64,000 bases of DNA from positions 35,575 through 99,574 of the forward strand of contig NMRB01000823.1 of the NCBI GenBank assembly GCA_002633025.1, written 5' to 3'. Position 1 is the stretch's first letter. Every line of letters begins with the position of its first letter. Shown one piece after another: positions 1-12,827 of the stretch. The DNA comes from Notospermus geniculatus (Eukaryota; Nemertea; Pilidiophora; Heteronemertea; Lineidae). Below the pieces are notes generated by a model that worked only from the letters and a program-made list of their open reading frames with translations, was not told the origin of the DNA and did not search any database. Made by a program: the position numbers and the translations under genes.

Positions 1-800
1 GAGTCATTCAACTCGCAAAGATCCCTTCAAAAACCGAACTGGAAGGGGGACCGTTTTTATGATGGTTTGTCTCTTTAAATTCCAATTCTTTATCAAAAGT
101 GCTTTCGCCTTCACATCCTGACCCCGCAACTTGGAAAATGAAAATGAACGCGAACTAATTTCTTCAGGCTGCAATCTTTTCGAACGAAATCCCCACCAGA
201 TCCAAATTTTAAACACTGTTGCCTGCAACATCCTTGTTCATTCAGAGTTGATAGCATCTTAGTCAAGCTGGAATAATATACAGATTATATGCAGTGAAAA
301 GTACACCAATGTCTTTTGGAATTCCATGCTAAGTTGACCTGTCCCATGTAAGCATAAGCTGGTGTCAAACCACATAAGATTACAACAAACTACAGCTGAA
401 ACAAAATGTCACGGTTTTTCTACGCAATAATCCCTCGCATCCGCCTTGTATGTTCCCGTGCCGATACCACCATCGAACTAATCATGATTGATTGCCGTGC
501 TCGCTCCCAGAATGCATTAGCACGAACCAAGCTTCACTGGTTCATTAAATGCCATCGGAGAATTAGCCTCATGTTTGCTGTCCTTGGTTTGATTCGCTGG
601 TCGGAGAAGGTTGGTATGTGGAGTCTATGATAATCTCAAGAAACAAAGGGCAGCTATTCTATTGAATGGTTGGAACAATTTTATGTACCACAGTCTCTAA
701 CCTCGGGCAGACTGCCAAAGGCTTCAATTAGTGTAACTGACCTGGAAGTTGACCAGGAATAACATCACTGCTTACCCCTTAAGACTTCCTTTACATATTA
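1..800. other. Non-coding, nothing recognised
   Basis: AT-rich sequence with stop codons in all frames apart from short chance ORFs. I see no splice-bounded exon, RNA gene or repeat boundary here. Confidence 0.6.
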
Positions 801-900
801 GAAGTATACGGTATACGAAAATGCCGGTTAACAAAGGCTTCAAATGGATTTACGGCCATGAAGCCATTGTTAACCGGCATTTTCGTATACCGTATACTTC
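801..900. repeat. Long inverted repeat (41-bp arms, 18-bp loop)
   Basis: Positions 801-841 and 860-900 are reverse complements with only one or two mismatches. Each arm begins GAAGTATACGGTATACG from the outside. The 18-base spacer is 842-859. Outside the arms a weaker match (CCTTTACA on the left, TGTAAAGG on the right) suggests the pairing once extended further. The structure would fold into one long hairpin. It could be a small foldback MITE or a hairpin-RNA locus; I found no second copy in the window and no clear target-site duplication. Confidence 0.85.
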
Positions 901-1809
901 TGTGTAAAGGCAGTCTAAACCATTCAAATGAGAATAGCTGCAGTTGAATACAGTGTAATGGCAAATGTATAAAGCAAAGGGCTGGAAATTTTAGGGATAA
1001 ACCAGTAGAGAGTGATCCATCGAGAAAAGCTGTGTCTTTTGTCACCCTCATGTATTGTGTGGCCAAATGGGCCTAAAATTAACGGACTGTGAAAGTCCTA
1101 TTGTAAGGTCAAGTTAGTGGATGATAAGAAGAGCACAAAACTGGCCTCTGTGCTGCATCCCATAAGTTTCCAGCCCCTTTTGTTAATGTCGCTTATACCT
1201 GCTGTACGGTTAAATTTCTCATCAAATTTTCTGCATCCTCATGTACAGGCATGACAGGTAAGCATGTGGGTCTGTCGTGCCTAAATCTCCATTTCCCCAA
1301 ATATTGAATGAACATTTTGACGCTGTGCAGCAGATATTAGCCTGCTGTTTATTTTCAGGTTCTGAGCAACTGAAGGAAAAGAAATTGTTCTGCCATAATG
1401 TATTTTCACCTTGATCTTTACACTCTCAGAAGCTACAAGTTAACCCACAATACAATACTCTCAGAATATTGACTGGTGGTCCTTTTATGCAAATGTAGCC
1501 TACATTAGAAGCTATCGATGAGATGAACGGGAGTTCAAGGGAGTCTCTAGAGAAGATCTTAAATGTGTGTACAGCCATCTAAGATACATAGTCACATACA
1601 AAGGCACGTACAGAATCAATACACAACATACAAAATGTCTTATACAGTGTTAGTGTTATGTCGATGAGTGTAGTAAGATGCTCGTCTGGAAAATTGCCCT
1701 GGTAGCTGGGCAGCCCTCCTGTGAACCATCATGGCCCCTCTGTCATTTTCATGGTAAAAAAGGCCACGTGTCATACTTAGACTTAAGTAGTTTTATGAAT
1801 ATGGGCCCA
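901..1809. other. Non-coding, nothing recognised
   Basis: No exon, RNA gene or repeat family could be identified in this stretch. Confidence 0.55.
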
Positions 1810-1924
1810 GGGCCCGTATGCATGATAAAACATCTTAAGTGAAACATTTCCCTTAAACTATTGTTCCAAACAAAAGATTAAGACGGGAAAATTTTCACTT
1901 GAGATGTTTTATGCATATGGGCCC
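1810..1924 (+). mobile_element. Palindromic MITE, GGGCCCGTATGCAT family, copy 1
   Basis: The left arm (from 1810, GGGCCCGTATGCAT followed by AAAACATCTTAAGTG) matches the reverse complement of the right arm ending at 1924. The centre contains an asymmetric core, CTATTGTTCCAAACAAAAGA. The same arms and the same core, in reverse orientation, recur at 29706-29797. Two copies in opposite orientation with shared arms point to a mobile palindromic element. The sequence ATATGGGCCCAG occurs on both sides, but this partly overlaps the arm itself, so the target-site duplication is not certain. Confidence 0.7.
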
Positions 1925-3354
1925 AGATATCTGTCAATCATAAGTTAAAAGCTGAACTTTTTCAGTTAGGTCAGAAAATGAGAAAAGAGTGGCAAATTTT
2001 ATGTGCCAAACATACAAACCGTTGATAAGAATCATACCTAGAAATGTGGCTACAGCAAGAAGTTCGATCCACGGTACAACATGCGTGCTCTTCTGACAAA
2101 AGGACAAATGCACTGACGAACTGTGTAGTGACTTGCCAGTCCTTGAAGTGGTCTCAAAAGAACTCCAATATGTGAAGAAGGCTTCAAAAATTTAGGCTGA
2201 ACAAGGTCAACAAGGAATACGAATAGCCCTGTGTGTACTGCTCCGAGCTACGAGTGTAGTCATACAAGTATCGCATACATGTACACTCCCAAGCATTGTA
2301 CACACAGGGCTGGAGAATTTCAGGTTGAATTTCAACTACCTGTTGTGGCTATGCAGAGGTATTTCACCTGGCCTGCAAGGCACAATCAATTACAAAGTAG
2401 GAATGTTCTGCTTGATGAGCAGAATGAAAATTGAAACTTAATAGACTGAGAAAATCACAGGGGTCAAGGTTGTTGCTGGAAAGGAAGACTTTTTAATATA
2501 AAACTAGTTTTATAGAACGCTTTTTTAGTATAAAACGACAAGTAGTTGTAATGCTTACAATTCTGAAAAAAATATTCCTTATTCATAACTTCTTTAAGCT
2601 GATGAAAGAAAATATGAATCGTATAAAAGATTCAGATTTTTGGATACCTACAGCCATGATATCGTGTAGCACTTACAGTGAAAATTATCAGGTGAACCAT
2701 AGAGTAGTCGACCACCATGCAAAGGTCGGCTACCTATTTGTGGCCATCCATACCACCTCTCAGAACAACTTCCAGTACTGGCCAGATTACTTGTCAGGAA
2801 ACAAGCAATGGGAGTTGAAAAAAGTGGCCGAGCTGGTACTTATTGTGAGAGGTGACTCTATGGTGGCTGACTGCCCTCTTGTTCACACTCCTTTTTGGCA
2901 ACCCGAGGTTTAGCGTGAGTGAAATTTTGATGTGAGACCCCTTTCTAAAAACACCCTAAAATGAAGAGATCTCTGAGGTATTCTTCAACATGTAACACCT
3001 TACATTACGTTACAGAATAACGAGTTGTTAGCTTCCAGTGATTACATAAAAATTATTCTCCTAATGGTCCATAATGGGTAATTTTCAGGCGTAATGGTTC
3101 TCAGATTCCCGTCAAACTAACAATGACTTCTTGAATGAAGGATGCAGTTACGTATACCAGCATCTCAGAAAGTTGCATCAGTGTGCGTCACTCTTGTATT
3201 GTACATCAACACCAAAGAATTGACGAAAAACGATTTGAGGAAAGCATTTCACAGTTTTATAATGAATGATGCGACCAATAGGGGAACAGAGTCCTGTAAT
3301 AAATGACTGAGGAATAAGCACTGGACAGACATGCCAAAAACATTGCTCCTTAAG
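1925..3354. other. Non-coding; one 120-codon ORF of doubtful meaning
   Basis: The longest open frame is 2551-2913 on the plus strand. It starts in an AT-rich tract, has no family resemblance I recognise and no convincing splice context. I do not call it a gene. Confidence 0.5.
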
Positions 3355-3590
3355 AAATTATTTTTGATTTGACCACCCCGAAATTTAGTTGTTTCACCTT
3401 CGTCCACTTAATATCTTCTTCAAGACAAGTCCTTTCAGTGCATCCTGGCTTTGTTGGGTCGTTCTCATTACTCATTAACAAATTATTTTTGACCACCCCG
3501 AAATTTAGTTGTTTCATCTCAGTCCACTTATAAAATGTCTTCTTCACGGCAAGCCTTTTCAATGCATCCTGTCTTTGTTGGGATTTTCAC
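3355..3590. repeat. Tandem duplication, two units of about 125 and 111 bp
   Basis: Unit 1 runs 3355-3479 and unit 2 starts at 3480. Both open with AAATTATTTTTGA, then GACCACCCCGAAATTTAG, and end with GCATCCTG-CTTTGTTGGG. The units are diverged by scattered substitutions and small indels, so the duplication is old relative to the large pairs. Confidence 0.85.
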
Positions 3591-4830
3591 CATTTTGACT
3601 TCCGCAAAGATAAAATGTCTTGGCATAAAATAAAAGTATCCAAACGATAAAATAACCCCCCCCCCCCTTGAATTGAAAATGTCCAAACGTTACCCCCTAG
3701 AATTTTTTTTCTGAAGACCAGAACGTAGGTCTATTTTGAAAAATTAAAAAAGGAATTTGACTTACCAAATTATATATCCCTAACAAACAAGCTTCGATGC
3801 CACTGCAATTCTGAAGAATAAAATTAAAAATGATATTAGTTTACCTGGCGTGATTGTCACTGAGCCTTTTTCACAGGAATTCCATCCTTCACAATTGCCT
3901 GTTTAAAACTCAATGCTGCTGCAAAATACCTCATGGCATAACAGCCCAGTACATTGGTAATTTTTCCCATCAATGGAAAATCTTCTCTGTCAGATGCATC
4001 TTCCTGATAATTACATTGCTTGTCTGGTGCGATCCTCAGGCTACGCAGAGTCCCACTAATATGCCACTTCCCCGTGGACTTAGTTCAAATGCTAGGTTGC
4101 CATAGAGACATGGTGAATTTGCAGCAGGGCAGTTGGTCCTTGAACATAAACATGCTAAGCATCATTCTTCTTGAAAGAAAGTTAGATGGGTATTTGAATC
4201 TAGGATCGTTCTTGAAAGAATGTCAGATGGATGTTTGAATCTAAGCAAGGAATCAACTCAAACATTTCCTGAAGGTATTATTTTGAATTTAAACCAACAT
4301 TTAGCATACAAGGCACATTTCTCCAGTTTCCACTTTTTGAAAGGGGTTTAATCCGTAAGTTTAAATTCACTGACTTTCTTCCAAGTTTCTTCTTTTTCTT
4401 CAGGTCAAATCGGTATGACGTATAAAAAAGTTGATTCCAACTTCTTCACTTCTATTTGATGCAGCAACATTATCTTTGGCCCCATCTTAGATTAGCATTG
4501 TATTTTTCAAGAGGAGGACCTCCAACTCAAACTTTTTCTCTGCTACCAAGTCTGCATCATTTTTTAAACCATCTTTTTTGTAAAACAGACAGAATTGCAA
4601 AAGTGCACGCCAGAAAAAATCTTCCAGTGCAAAATTTTCCCAGGTGTGCAAAACGAAAATTTCCTTATGCTCTACAGAATTTCCATTTCAATCCAATTTC
4701 TATTCTTTTCCAGAATGGTTTCGTTGCATGCATTCTGTGATTTACACATACGGCACCCAGCGGATGTGTTGATCATTTCTGAAATGACTGATTGTCCCAG
4801 CGCACATCCCCCTGGAATACTAATTTGTCA
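3591..4830. other. Non-coding with a C homopolymer
   Basis: A run of C occupies 3656-3667. A short imperfect direct repeat (TCTTGAAAGAA-GT-AGATGG) lies at about 4168-4240. No exon or element was recognised otherwise. Confidence 0.5.
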
Positions 4831-4911
4831 TCATAATTAGACGAAGATTAATTATGTAAGATGAACGTCTTTCAGTCGATCGACCATTTCGCACTAATCT
4901 GGTCAATATAT

Positions 4912-5199
4912 GCTGATGACAAGGATTTCCACAGCACTTTTTAAAAGAAATTTTAATCCATCAATTTGTTTTAAAATCATGGTTCACATTCACTTCGCAT
5001 CAAATGTAAACAGATGTTATCTTTAACAAGAGATTTCTCTGCAAGAATGGAAATTTAGCTGATGACAAGGATTTTCACAACACTTTTTTAAAAAGAAATT
5101 TTAATCCACGAGCCTGTTTGAAAAATTATGGTTCATTTCGCATCAAATGTAAATAGATGTATTTCTAACAAGAGATTTCTCTGCAAGGGTGGCAATTTA
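4912..5199. repeat. Tandem duplication, 146- and 142-bp units (copy 1 block)
   Basis: Units 4912-5057 and 5058-5199 both open with GCTGATGACAAGGATT and end with GAGATTTCTCTGCAAG plus a short tail. A partial third start (GCTGATG) follows at 5200. The same pair is at 17197-17482 in the second 12.3-kb copy, so the small duplication predates the large one. Confidence 0.88.
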
Positions 5200-5491
5200 G
5201 CTGATGTCACTGAAGCAGTATATTGCATATTTAAATAAATTTCTGATGGAAAATTGCCCCATTCTCAATTTACAGCAGCATATTACCAAATAATAATATG
5301 GCTGAGTTTAAGTGTGGTTAAAGGTTTTATTATGTTTGTTGCATTTCAATTTTACGACATTGAAATAAATAAAATATAGGTCCGTAGTTCGCATCCTGAC
5401 AACTCCATCATTCATTGTCATCCTTGTACGCTTCAGTGCAGTTTTAGTTTTTTTGAGTCAGGGTTGTTGAGTAAGTGCAGCTCTGAGCCCT

Positions 5492-5790
5492 TATTCACAA
5501 AGCCCTCTAACTTAAAGGGTACGCCCTGTCAGGCTGAACTAAACAATAGGTTGCTCGCAAATGGACAATAGTTTACGCACACCGTAAAGTTAGAGAGCTT
5601 CCTGAAAAGGTTCCTGACACAGCCCCCGTAAATTAGAGTTTCCAAATCCTTTGTCAGGCTAATAGTGAACGATAGGTTTCCCGCAAATGGACAATACATG
5701 TATGTAGTTTACGCACACCGTAAAGTTAAATCCTTTGTCAGGCTAATAGTGAACAATAGCTTGTCCGTAATTGGACAATAGTTTACACAA
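5492..5790. repeat. Degenerate array with nested inverted repeats
   Basis: Three diverged units share CAAATGGACAATA, GTTTACGCACACCGTAAAG and TTTGTCAGGCTAATAGTGAA. The left edge (TTCACAAAGCCCTCTAACTT) is roughly the reverse complement of the inner AAAGTTAGAGAGCTTC. This looks like a terminal-inverted-repeat element partly amplified in tandem. The homologous array is 17772-18127. Confidence 0.6.
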
Positions 5791-7270
5791 TGGGGCTTCG
5801 GAAATACGGTCCCTCCACTTTTGGTCATGCTGTACTAGACATTTTTTCAAAAGAATTCATGTCTTTTGTAAACTTTCCACCTTAAATCTGCTGATATCTT
5901 TGAACAAAATAATACAGGAAACACCCAGCAGAAAAAAAACCTGCCTGATATTGCTGACGGGGATATATCTGAATTTAATTATTTGATGAAGGAAAGACCA
6001 GCTCATGAAAAGTAAGATTTTTTCATCCTGAAGGCCTTTACGCCAATCCATATTTTCCGCCGTGTGAGCAGTTTTCCAGTGGAACTATTTGTTATGGAAA
6101 TTGAAAGATGATTTTTTTACACAGGCAAACATTTGACTATTCAACAACAGACAATCCGTGGGGTTCGAGTCCGGTAGGAAGCTAAGTCTTTCACCTTAGA
6201 AACCCATATTATTTCTTGTCCAACAACAGACAAAGGGGTCATAGAGCACTGATAAAGGCAGGCTTTTAGCGGCATGATATATCCTTCAGACGTTATGATT
6301 TAAATTGATAAAGTTTACAACGGGTCCAAATCTCAGGCGGATGAAACAAATAAGATGCGATCTTTTGAATCTGACTACTGGCTTAAGAAGCCAGGCCAGA
6401 ATGGGAAACACAGAAAAGACTCCAAAGGTTTTATAAAGCAGTTGTGCCTCCGAAGAAAAAAGAAAATGCTACTGAAATATCCTGCAACATTTGCAAAACA
6501 AAACACGGCAGACGAAAAATTGATATAAAAATAAAAATTACATGAAGCGGGAAGAATTGTCGCGGCTTTGAAATGATCTGAATGGCGCCGGTCAATTCAG
6601 AGTTATTACGATCAGTATTGTTGTTGAAGTGCGAATGAGATAAATTGAACTGCAAAGCTTTGTTTTGGCAACCGAGAAAACATTGGTAGTCCGGTGTGCT
6701 GATGAAAATAATAGGATAATGCAAGCAGTTTCAATTTTGTTGACTTAGCATCGCCGGCCAGGCCATTAGCTGCTGTATAGTTGTAGAGACACAAAATGAG
6801 ATTTCTAATTCATTGTGAAAAGTGCTGATACATTGAAAAGAGGAATAAGGAAACAATTTTTGCACAATAATATTTTTTCAACCTGGCAAAAAAAATCTCA
6901 TTTTGAGTTATTGGTTTAGAAAGACGCCACTGAGTTCGATGATGTATGAATATTTTTACAAATTTACAGATGCTGATTTGATACCATAAATAAAAACAGG
7001 ATTGAAAATATTTTTAAGGCAAATGTCAATGAGCAGAAATATCCACCAAAAATGGCGATTTTATGATTTTTAAAGTGCAAGGGCACGTTTTTCAAGGAAG
7101 TTTTTAAAAAGTCTTCTATACATCTGCATAATGAGATTGAAAAATCATAGAAAATATTTATAGTAATTCTACTGATAGTAAGAGGTACCTTACATTTAGT
7201 GATATGGATTTCAGTTCGAGGACTTTCGCTGAAACTAACTCCAGAGACTACTGGTACAGATTAGGGTTAT

Positions 7271-7307
7271 CTTGGAGGAAAATGTACCAGTAACTCTTTC
7301 CTCCAAG
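7271..7307. repeat. Small hairpin CTTGGAGGAAA...TTTCCTCCAAG
   Basis: An 11-bp perfect stem encloses a 15-base loop. It is conserved in the second copy at 19613-19649. The same CTTGGAGGAA arm forms a perfect palindrome at 45891-45916, so the three sites may be remnants of one small palindromic family. Confidence 0.7.
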
Positions 7308-8248
7308 AGGTTATGTAGAATTTCCTGATAAAAACATAAAAAGAATCCTAATGACATCCATAGTTGTGCCATAAAGTCCGCATACCCGGAGAATGAAACA
7401 GTAGGCTACCTCAAAGTTTCATCCAATTATTCTCCAAACAATAGACATAACACGACACACATGATTCACCACCGAAAATTTACAAGAAAGCTGTCCTCAT
7501 CTTTCTAGTCCAAATTTGACAATTTAAAAATCCTGACAAAGTGTCAAAATGGGAAAATGGGATTCTATTTTTAAACGTTACTGGTGAGAAGAAAATGCCT
7601 CTAACAAGAGGAACGGTAATTCAAGAGGGCACACAAAATTCATCAGGTCAAAATATTTGAATAATAAATCAGGGTTACCTTATTGCGATTCCGAATACGC
7701 GAGTACGATCCAAAATTGACAGTTCAATCGAATCGTAAAACATAAACGATGAAGCAGGAATGCAAACAGCCTCCGTGACTCCGTGACGAATTATGCAAAG
7801 TCTCAATATACCCGCACTGCTATCAGCAAGAGATAGACCAATGAAATTCCCTGAGTGAAACTAGCCAATGACAAGACTTGTAACATCAATATTCTGTTCT
7901 TATCCGCTAATTGATTTCCACGATATTAATTTTCTGCGTGGCTCCGCCAGTAGGGTTAGCTTGAAACTTCAAAGGTATCCACCGTGGATGCCTGTACCCG
8001 GGGTTTAAAATTAGATAGGGACTAATGATGTTCGCCATGTGATGTCGTGATGAGCAATACCAGGGTTTGAAAAGGAACTGAGCAAATATGGGCGGCTTAA
8101 TGGCGTATAGCCTGTCACAAATGAGCGAATTGATGGTAGAGGTTATTTCAAAACACGTGGACATAATCGCCAAGTTTTGAAGCTTCCTCTACCTCTTCAG
8201 CAGTCAAAAGAATCCACAGTTCAAGAATAATCATACAGAAGGGACATA

Positions 8249-8683
8249 AGGGATCATTCAAGTGTTACATACGCAGCTAGAGGGGGGGTTGTCACTCATG
8301 CGTATGGAGAGCGTACAGAGGGGGAGGGGGTCATCTGCTGTGTGTATGCAATTTTGCATATGCACCTTTTATAAATTGATGGGAGCCAAAAAATGTCATC
8401 TTGATCAACACTACAAAGTGAATTCTCAAAAAAAAACATTGTGATTTTTAAGAAAATTGAAGCAAATGGCATTTTAGGAGCCAATTTAGAAAAAAGTCGT
8501 AGTGTAGCAAATCGCTGCAAACGCTAATGCTAGGTGGAGGCCTGCATATGCATTGTCATTTCACATTTTTGGTGTATGCCGTATGGGGGGGGGGGTCTTC
8601 ATACATATGTATGCCATGCGTACAGGGGGGAGGGGGGTCAAAAATTTTCAAAATTGTGCGTATGTAATACTTGAACGACCCCT
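8249..8683. mobile_element. TIR element of about 435 bp (copy 1 block)
   Basis: The left end, beginning AGGGATCATTCAAGTG and continuing through TTACATACGCA, matches the reverse complement of the right end (GCGTATGTAATACTTGAACG, then ACCCCT) over about 27 bp with a few mismatches. The interior is rich in G runs, including about 12 G near 8585. The homologous element in the other copy is 20591-20990, which carries an internal deletion at a lone N. No transposase coding was seen. The target-site duplication is unclear (possibly TA). Confidence 0.7.
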
Positions 8684-8849
8684 ATGACTGGTGCATTCCT
8701 CACTTGAACTGCGTGTAAGTGAACCCGTGCAAGTATAGTATGGGGTATTCATACTGTTGGCAATGTTGGGTGGGTCGAGGTCGAGAACAAATATAGGATA
8801 AATGTATGTAGAATGTAGATAACAGTGTTCTATAGCCAGAAATTTTTCC

Positions 8850-9060
8850 AAAGAGGGTGGGATGACTGCATTATCCTATGATTTTATGGCCCTGGATTTT
8901 CAAACAGGGTGGGAATGAAATTCAAACAGGGTGGTGTAATAGAAAATGCATTGCAAGTTACATTTTTCCACAATCGTAATTTTTAAACTGGGTGGTAAAA
9001 ATTTGAACAGGGTGGTAAAATGGCCTCTGAATTTTGAACAGGGGGTACCTGCCCTGTGAA
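8850..9060. repeat. Short direct repeats of ACAGGGTGG
   Basis: The phrase CAAACAGGGTGG or TGAACAGGGTGG and variants recur about six times between 8850 and 9060, and again in the other copy near 21155-21345. A related GCAGGGTG / GCAGGGCG phrase recurs at 53830-53935. The function is unknown. Confidence 0.5.
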
Positions 9061-10043
9061 ACTGGCCTGGCTAGAACACTGGAAGATATAGTTCATTGGC
9101 CGGCAAATTCTGTCTTTCATGTTGCTATCATTGTCAGTGGCCAAGAAATCATGTTCGAGTGTGGCACAGGGGAAATCACTGTCTACCAATTCTGACAAGG
9201 TAAACAGGGCAGGAAATCGCGTCATTTAGGGGCACTGACACAAAAAAATTTTTCATGGCACTGAGGCCAGTGTCAAGGACACCAAGGTCAATTTGAAATT
9301 AAAATGGTGGGCATCACTTCGTTCTTGCATTCTGCAACCTTAATACGACCTTGACTTTTTCATATTTGATTGGCTAAAAATGAGTGATTTCGCTCATATT
9401 TTGCACAACTTCGTATTTATGCCTGTAGGCACAACGTTTTGCATGGTAACCTCATGCTGCGGTGCTGCCGAACCGAAATAGCAAAAATACTTGCATGCTA
9501 ATAGAACGGAAACTGTCTACATCAGCAATGAAAAAACAAAGTAAGATCGTTTCCTGAAATGGACACAACAGCTACATGTATCACTTTTTGATGGGCAGGG
9601 CAATATTTAATGGACACTTTATGGGCAATTTCAGCCACTTGAAGGGGCATTGGCCATCATGTCATTCCTGCCGCTGGCAAATACTTGACCTCCAGTCTTC
9701 AATTAATGCTGCTTCGTTCCATACCCTGTTGTTCAAGGGCATCTGGAAGCTAAATTAATCACGTATTCTCATTTATCCCAAAAAGATACAAAATGAAACG
9801 TCCAGAGACTATTCCAGGAAATCCTGAAATAACATAACATTAGGTAATTTGTGAGTAATTTGAATAAGATGAAGCCAATTCGTTCCAATCTATTAAATTA
9901 CTAAACTTACACCTACAGGTTGCTTGACAAAAATGACAAATTAACAATAATATGATTTGAAATTAGTTCATAAACATGCCAATTCTGATGTTAAAACTAT
10001 CGTTATGGTTTTCTTGGAATGTGTTGACCCTAACTGCTAATTA

Positions 10044-10044
10044 N
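10044..10044. other. Lone N: assembly join
   Basis: The sequence GCTAATTA-N-TAATGTGACCGCC joins two points that are separated by about 1036 bases (22318-23353) in the other copy. The N is therefore an unresolved join or a haplotype deletion, not a true ambiguous base. Confidence 0.8.
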
Positions 10045-10757
10045 TAATGTGACCGCCACCTGCCACAAGCATTGATTCTGGCAGACTATTGACTCATTCG
10101 ATGCCAAGTGAGAAATGTTTCTCAGAATGTGTGAATCTTAGAAAAAAGGCTTAAATTTTTAGTCAACATTTTGAAAGGCTGAGAAATGAGTGGGGATTAT
10201 TTTGTTGAGCATGTACATACATGTAGGCGTATGTGTATGTTGAGGAAAGAATTCAAATCATTTTGCACATACAAATACCATCGAGTACAGGATTTGGTAC
10301 GGTGGGAATGGTCATGGTATATTTTGTTGGCGTGTGACAGCCCTGATGAGGACCCCTAGTACCACAACTAGTGGTTCAAAGGTTTTGGGGGGGCATAGGC
10401 CTAAAGAAGTGTGCGAGAGGGATTGGGTGGGGATTAGGGTTAGGATTAGATCAGCCCTCGAATGGTTATGGTCGGGGTAAGCCATATATATTTATGTAGG
10501 TGGTACTTTTGGGGGATCCAATTAACGGTCTCCCCCTTTATGATGCATTTTTTTCATTTACCACTCTGTATGAGTATTTTTTTAATGTTATTACACTTTC
10601 TAGACAAAGAAGTAATTTGCAGTATAGAAGAAGTAATTTCACCTTTGTCTTTCAGGGGGAATAGGCGTCCACAATTATTTTCATCAACTTCTTGAATTTC
10701 TTCATTATCTTCATTTCTCGTCCGTGACTGATTGTTAGTTGATGCCTTTATTAAAGT

Positions 10758-11122
10758 CATGAGGCTGGCGCTGGGTCCTCAATAGGCTGTGGTTCATGAG
10801 ACTGACCCTGGCTCCTCAAACGGTAGGCTGTGGTTCATGAGACTGACCCTGGCTCCTCAAACGGTAGGCTGTGGTTCATGAGACTGACCCTGGGTCCTCA
10901 AATGGTAGGCTGTGGTTCATGAGACTGACCCTGGGTCCTCAAATGGTAGGCTGTGGTTCATGAGACTGACCCTGAGTCCTCAAATGGTAGGCTGTGGTTC
11001 ATGAGACTGACCCTGGGTCCTCAAACGGTAGGCTGTGTTTCATGAGACTGACCCTGGCTCCTCAAACGGTAGGCTGTGGTTCATGAGACTGACCCTGGGT
11101 CCTCAAACGGTAGGCCGTGGCT
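10758..11122. repeat. 41-bp minisatellite, nine units
   Basis: The unit begins CATGAGACTGACCCTGG and continues with TCCTCAAACGGTAGGCTGTG. Units start at 10758 (a shortened 37-bp unit), 10795, 10836, 10877, 10918, 10959, 11000, 11041 and 11082. The homologous array at 24072-24354 has seven units. The unit-number difference is the usual behaviour of a hypervariable minisatellite. Confidence 0.92.
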
Positions 11123-12023
11123 TAATTTACTAATCAGCGATGTGCCATTCAATGGCAGGTCTGAGTATTTCAGATCATCCTCAATTTTAAATGTGGAACT
11201 TTTCATCAACATTTTATAAGCAAGGAACTTCACATGCCACCAGGGAAAATATGGAACACTGTTAGAAAACACTCAGCATTCAAATTTAGAATGAAATTTT
11301 TGCTGCTGTAATCTTGCAAAAGGACTCATAAGAAATCTCTGATACGTGCTCGCCTTAAAAATATCATCATGATGGAGAATTAATATCAGAGAACAAACGA
11401 CAAGAAAAACGCTGCTAGCCTACAGTATTGTGACATTACCTGATACTGTTGATAGAACACCAATAAAAAAACAACATCACTAAAGATCATGTCAGAAATA
11501 TCTACAGAACATGGAGCTTATCCTGTAATCACGAAATACACCAGCGAAGATAACATTCCCGGCAACAATATCGCCCTTCTGATTGGTCAGAGCACCAACT
11601 GGGATTTTGTAATCTTAGTAACACTATGCGAAATTGGAGCCTTGTTTTCGCTGTGCTTGGATTTACCAGGTTTGTCTAAAAGCAGAATCAGACAATGTTC
11701 TCAGTATTTCCGTGTATCCATGGCGATGAAAGTTTGTACCCGGGTAGTAATTTGAGCGCACTGACAACGCAGTATCCTCTGTCTTTTACATCGCATCCTC
11801 CCAGGCCTGAAATATCTCCACACCTGGGAGAACGAACTTTGCAGAACATCACCTATAGAAAAATTCAACGAAGATCAAATGATTCTAAAGGTACGATTTT
11901 TTGACAATTTAATGTGGAATTTCATGATTAGTTTCATACTATTCCCATGATATATTATCTGTTTTGGAAAACTTAATTCTGATCCCTGACCAAAAATACA
12001 CAATTCTGGAAGATGATGTAAAC

Positions 12024-12285
12024 GGTAATGAGCAAAAAATACCAAAAGTGACATGGGCTAAAGATAATAAACAAAAAATATCAAAAAGTGACAAAGGCCA
12101 AAAGGTAATAAACAAAAACTAATAAAAGTGACATAGGCTAAAAGGTAATAAATAAAAAAATATCAAAAATGACAAAGCCTAAAGGGTAATGAACAAAAAA
12201 TACCAAAAGTAAAATTGGACTAAAAGGTAATAAACAAAAAACCAAAAGTGGCATAGGCTTAAAGGTAATAAAAAAAACACCAAAA
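12024..12285. repeat. A-rich minisatellite, about 40-bp unit, six to seven units
   Basis: Units read approximately GGTAATAAACAAAAAATACC followed by AAAAGTGACATAGGCTAAAA. They are diverged from each other, yet the array is nearly identical to the homologous array at about 25265-25530. Confidence 0.85.
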
Positions 12286-12827
12286 AACAAACTCTGGGAG
12301 TTCCCACAAGCAAAGGGAGGCTTAGGATGACACTGTGAATCAAGCTGGTAATGTCATGTTTGTCCTTTGCAACTTCGATGCACTTCAGCCCGAGGACCTT
12401 AAGGATAAGACAACAGCTCAGTTGTCATAGCAATTTCAAAACAATTCCTTTAAAATTTTCTAAAACACTGGTCGGCAACAAGTAGGCTTATACAGACAAG
12501 GTCTTCAGGAAGAGACAAAATGGAAAAGAAAATTGTAATATGTTCTTGTTGTTCGCCAGTTACCTGGTTACACTCTCTGCTCTATGATGTAGCTTGGCGA
12601 CTGTGCCCTAATGGAGACCATGCTTATTTCATTTTGCAACAACTATTGCGCCACTAAGGCAAGCCCTTTCAAATCCTCGTCTACCTTGTGAACATCTTTG
12701 AATACATGTACTTTTCTCAGCTGAGAGAGGACACAACTGGTTCCCCTTTCTGTAATTTTAATCAGAGAAATGAAATGGTCCAGGGACCATGTGCTCACCT
12801 GTGGTCCACCAGACGTTCATAGCAGTA

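Noticed and set aside
11489-11904. Two overlapping ORFs identical in both 12.3-kb copies (also 24730-25145)
   Set aside because: The flanking non-coding sequence is equally identical, so conservation is not specific to the ORFs, and no family was recognised.
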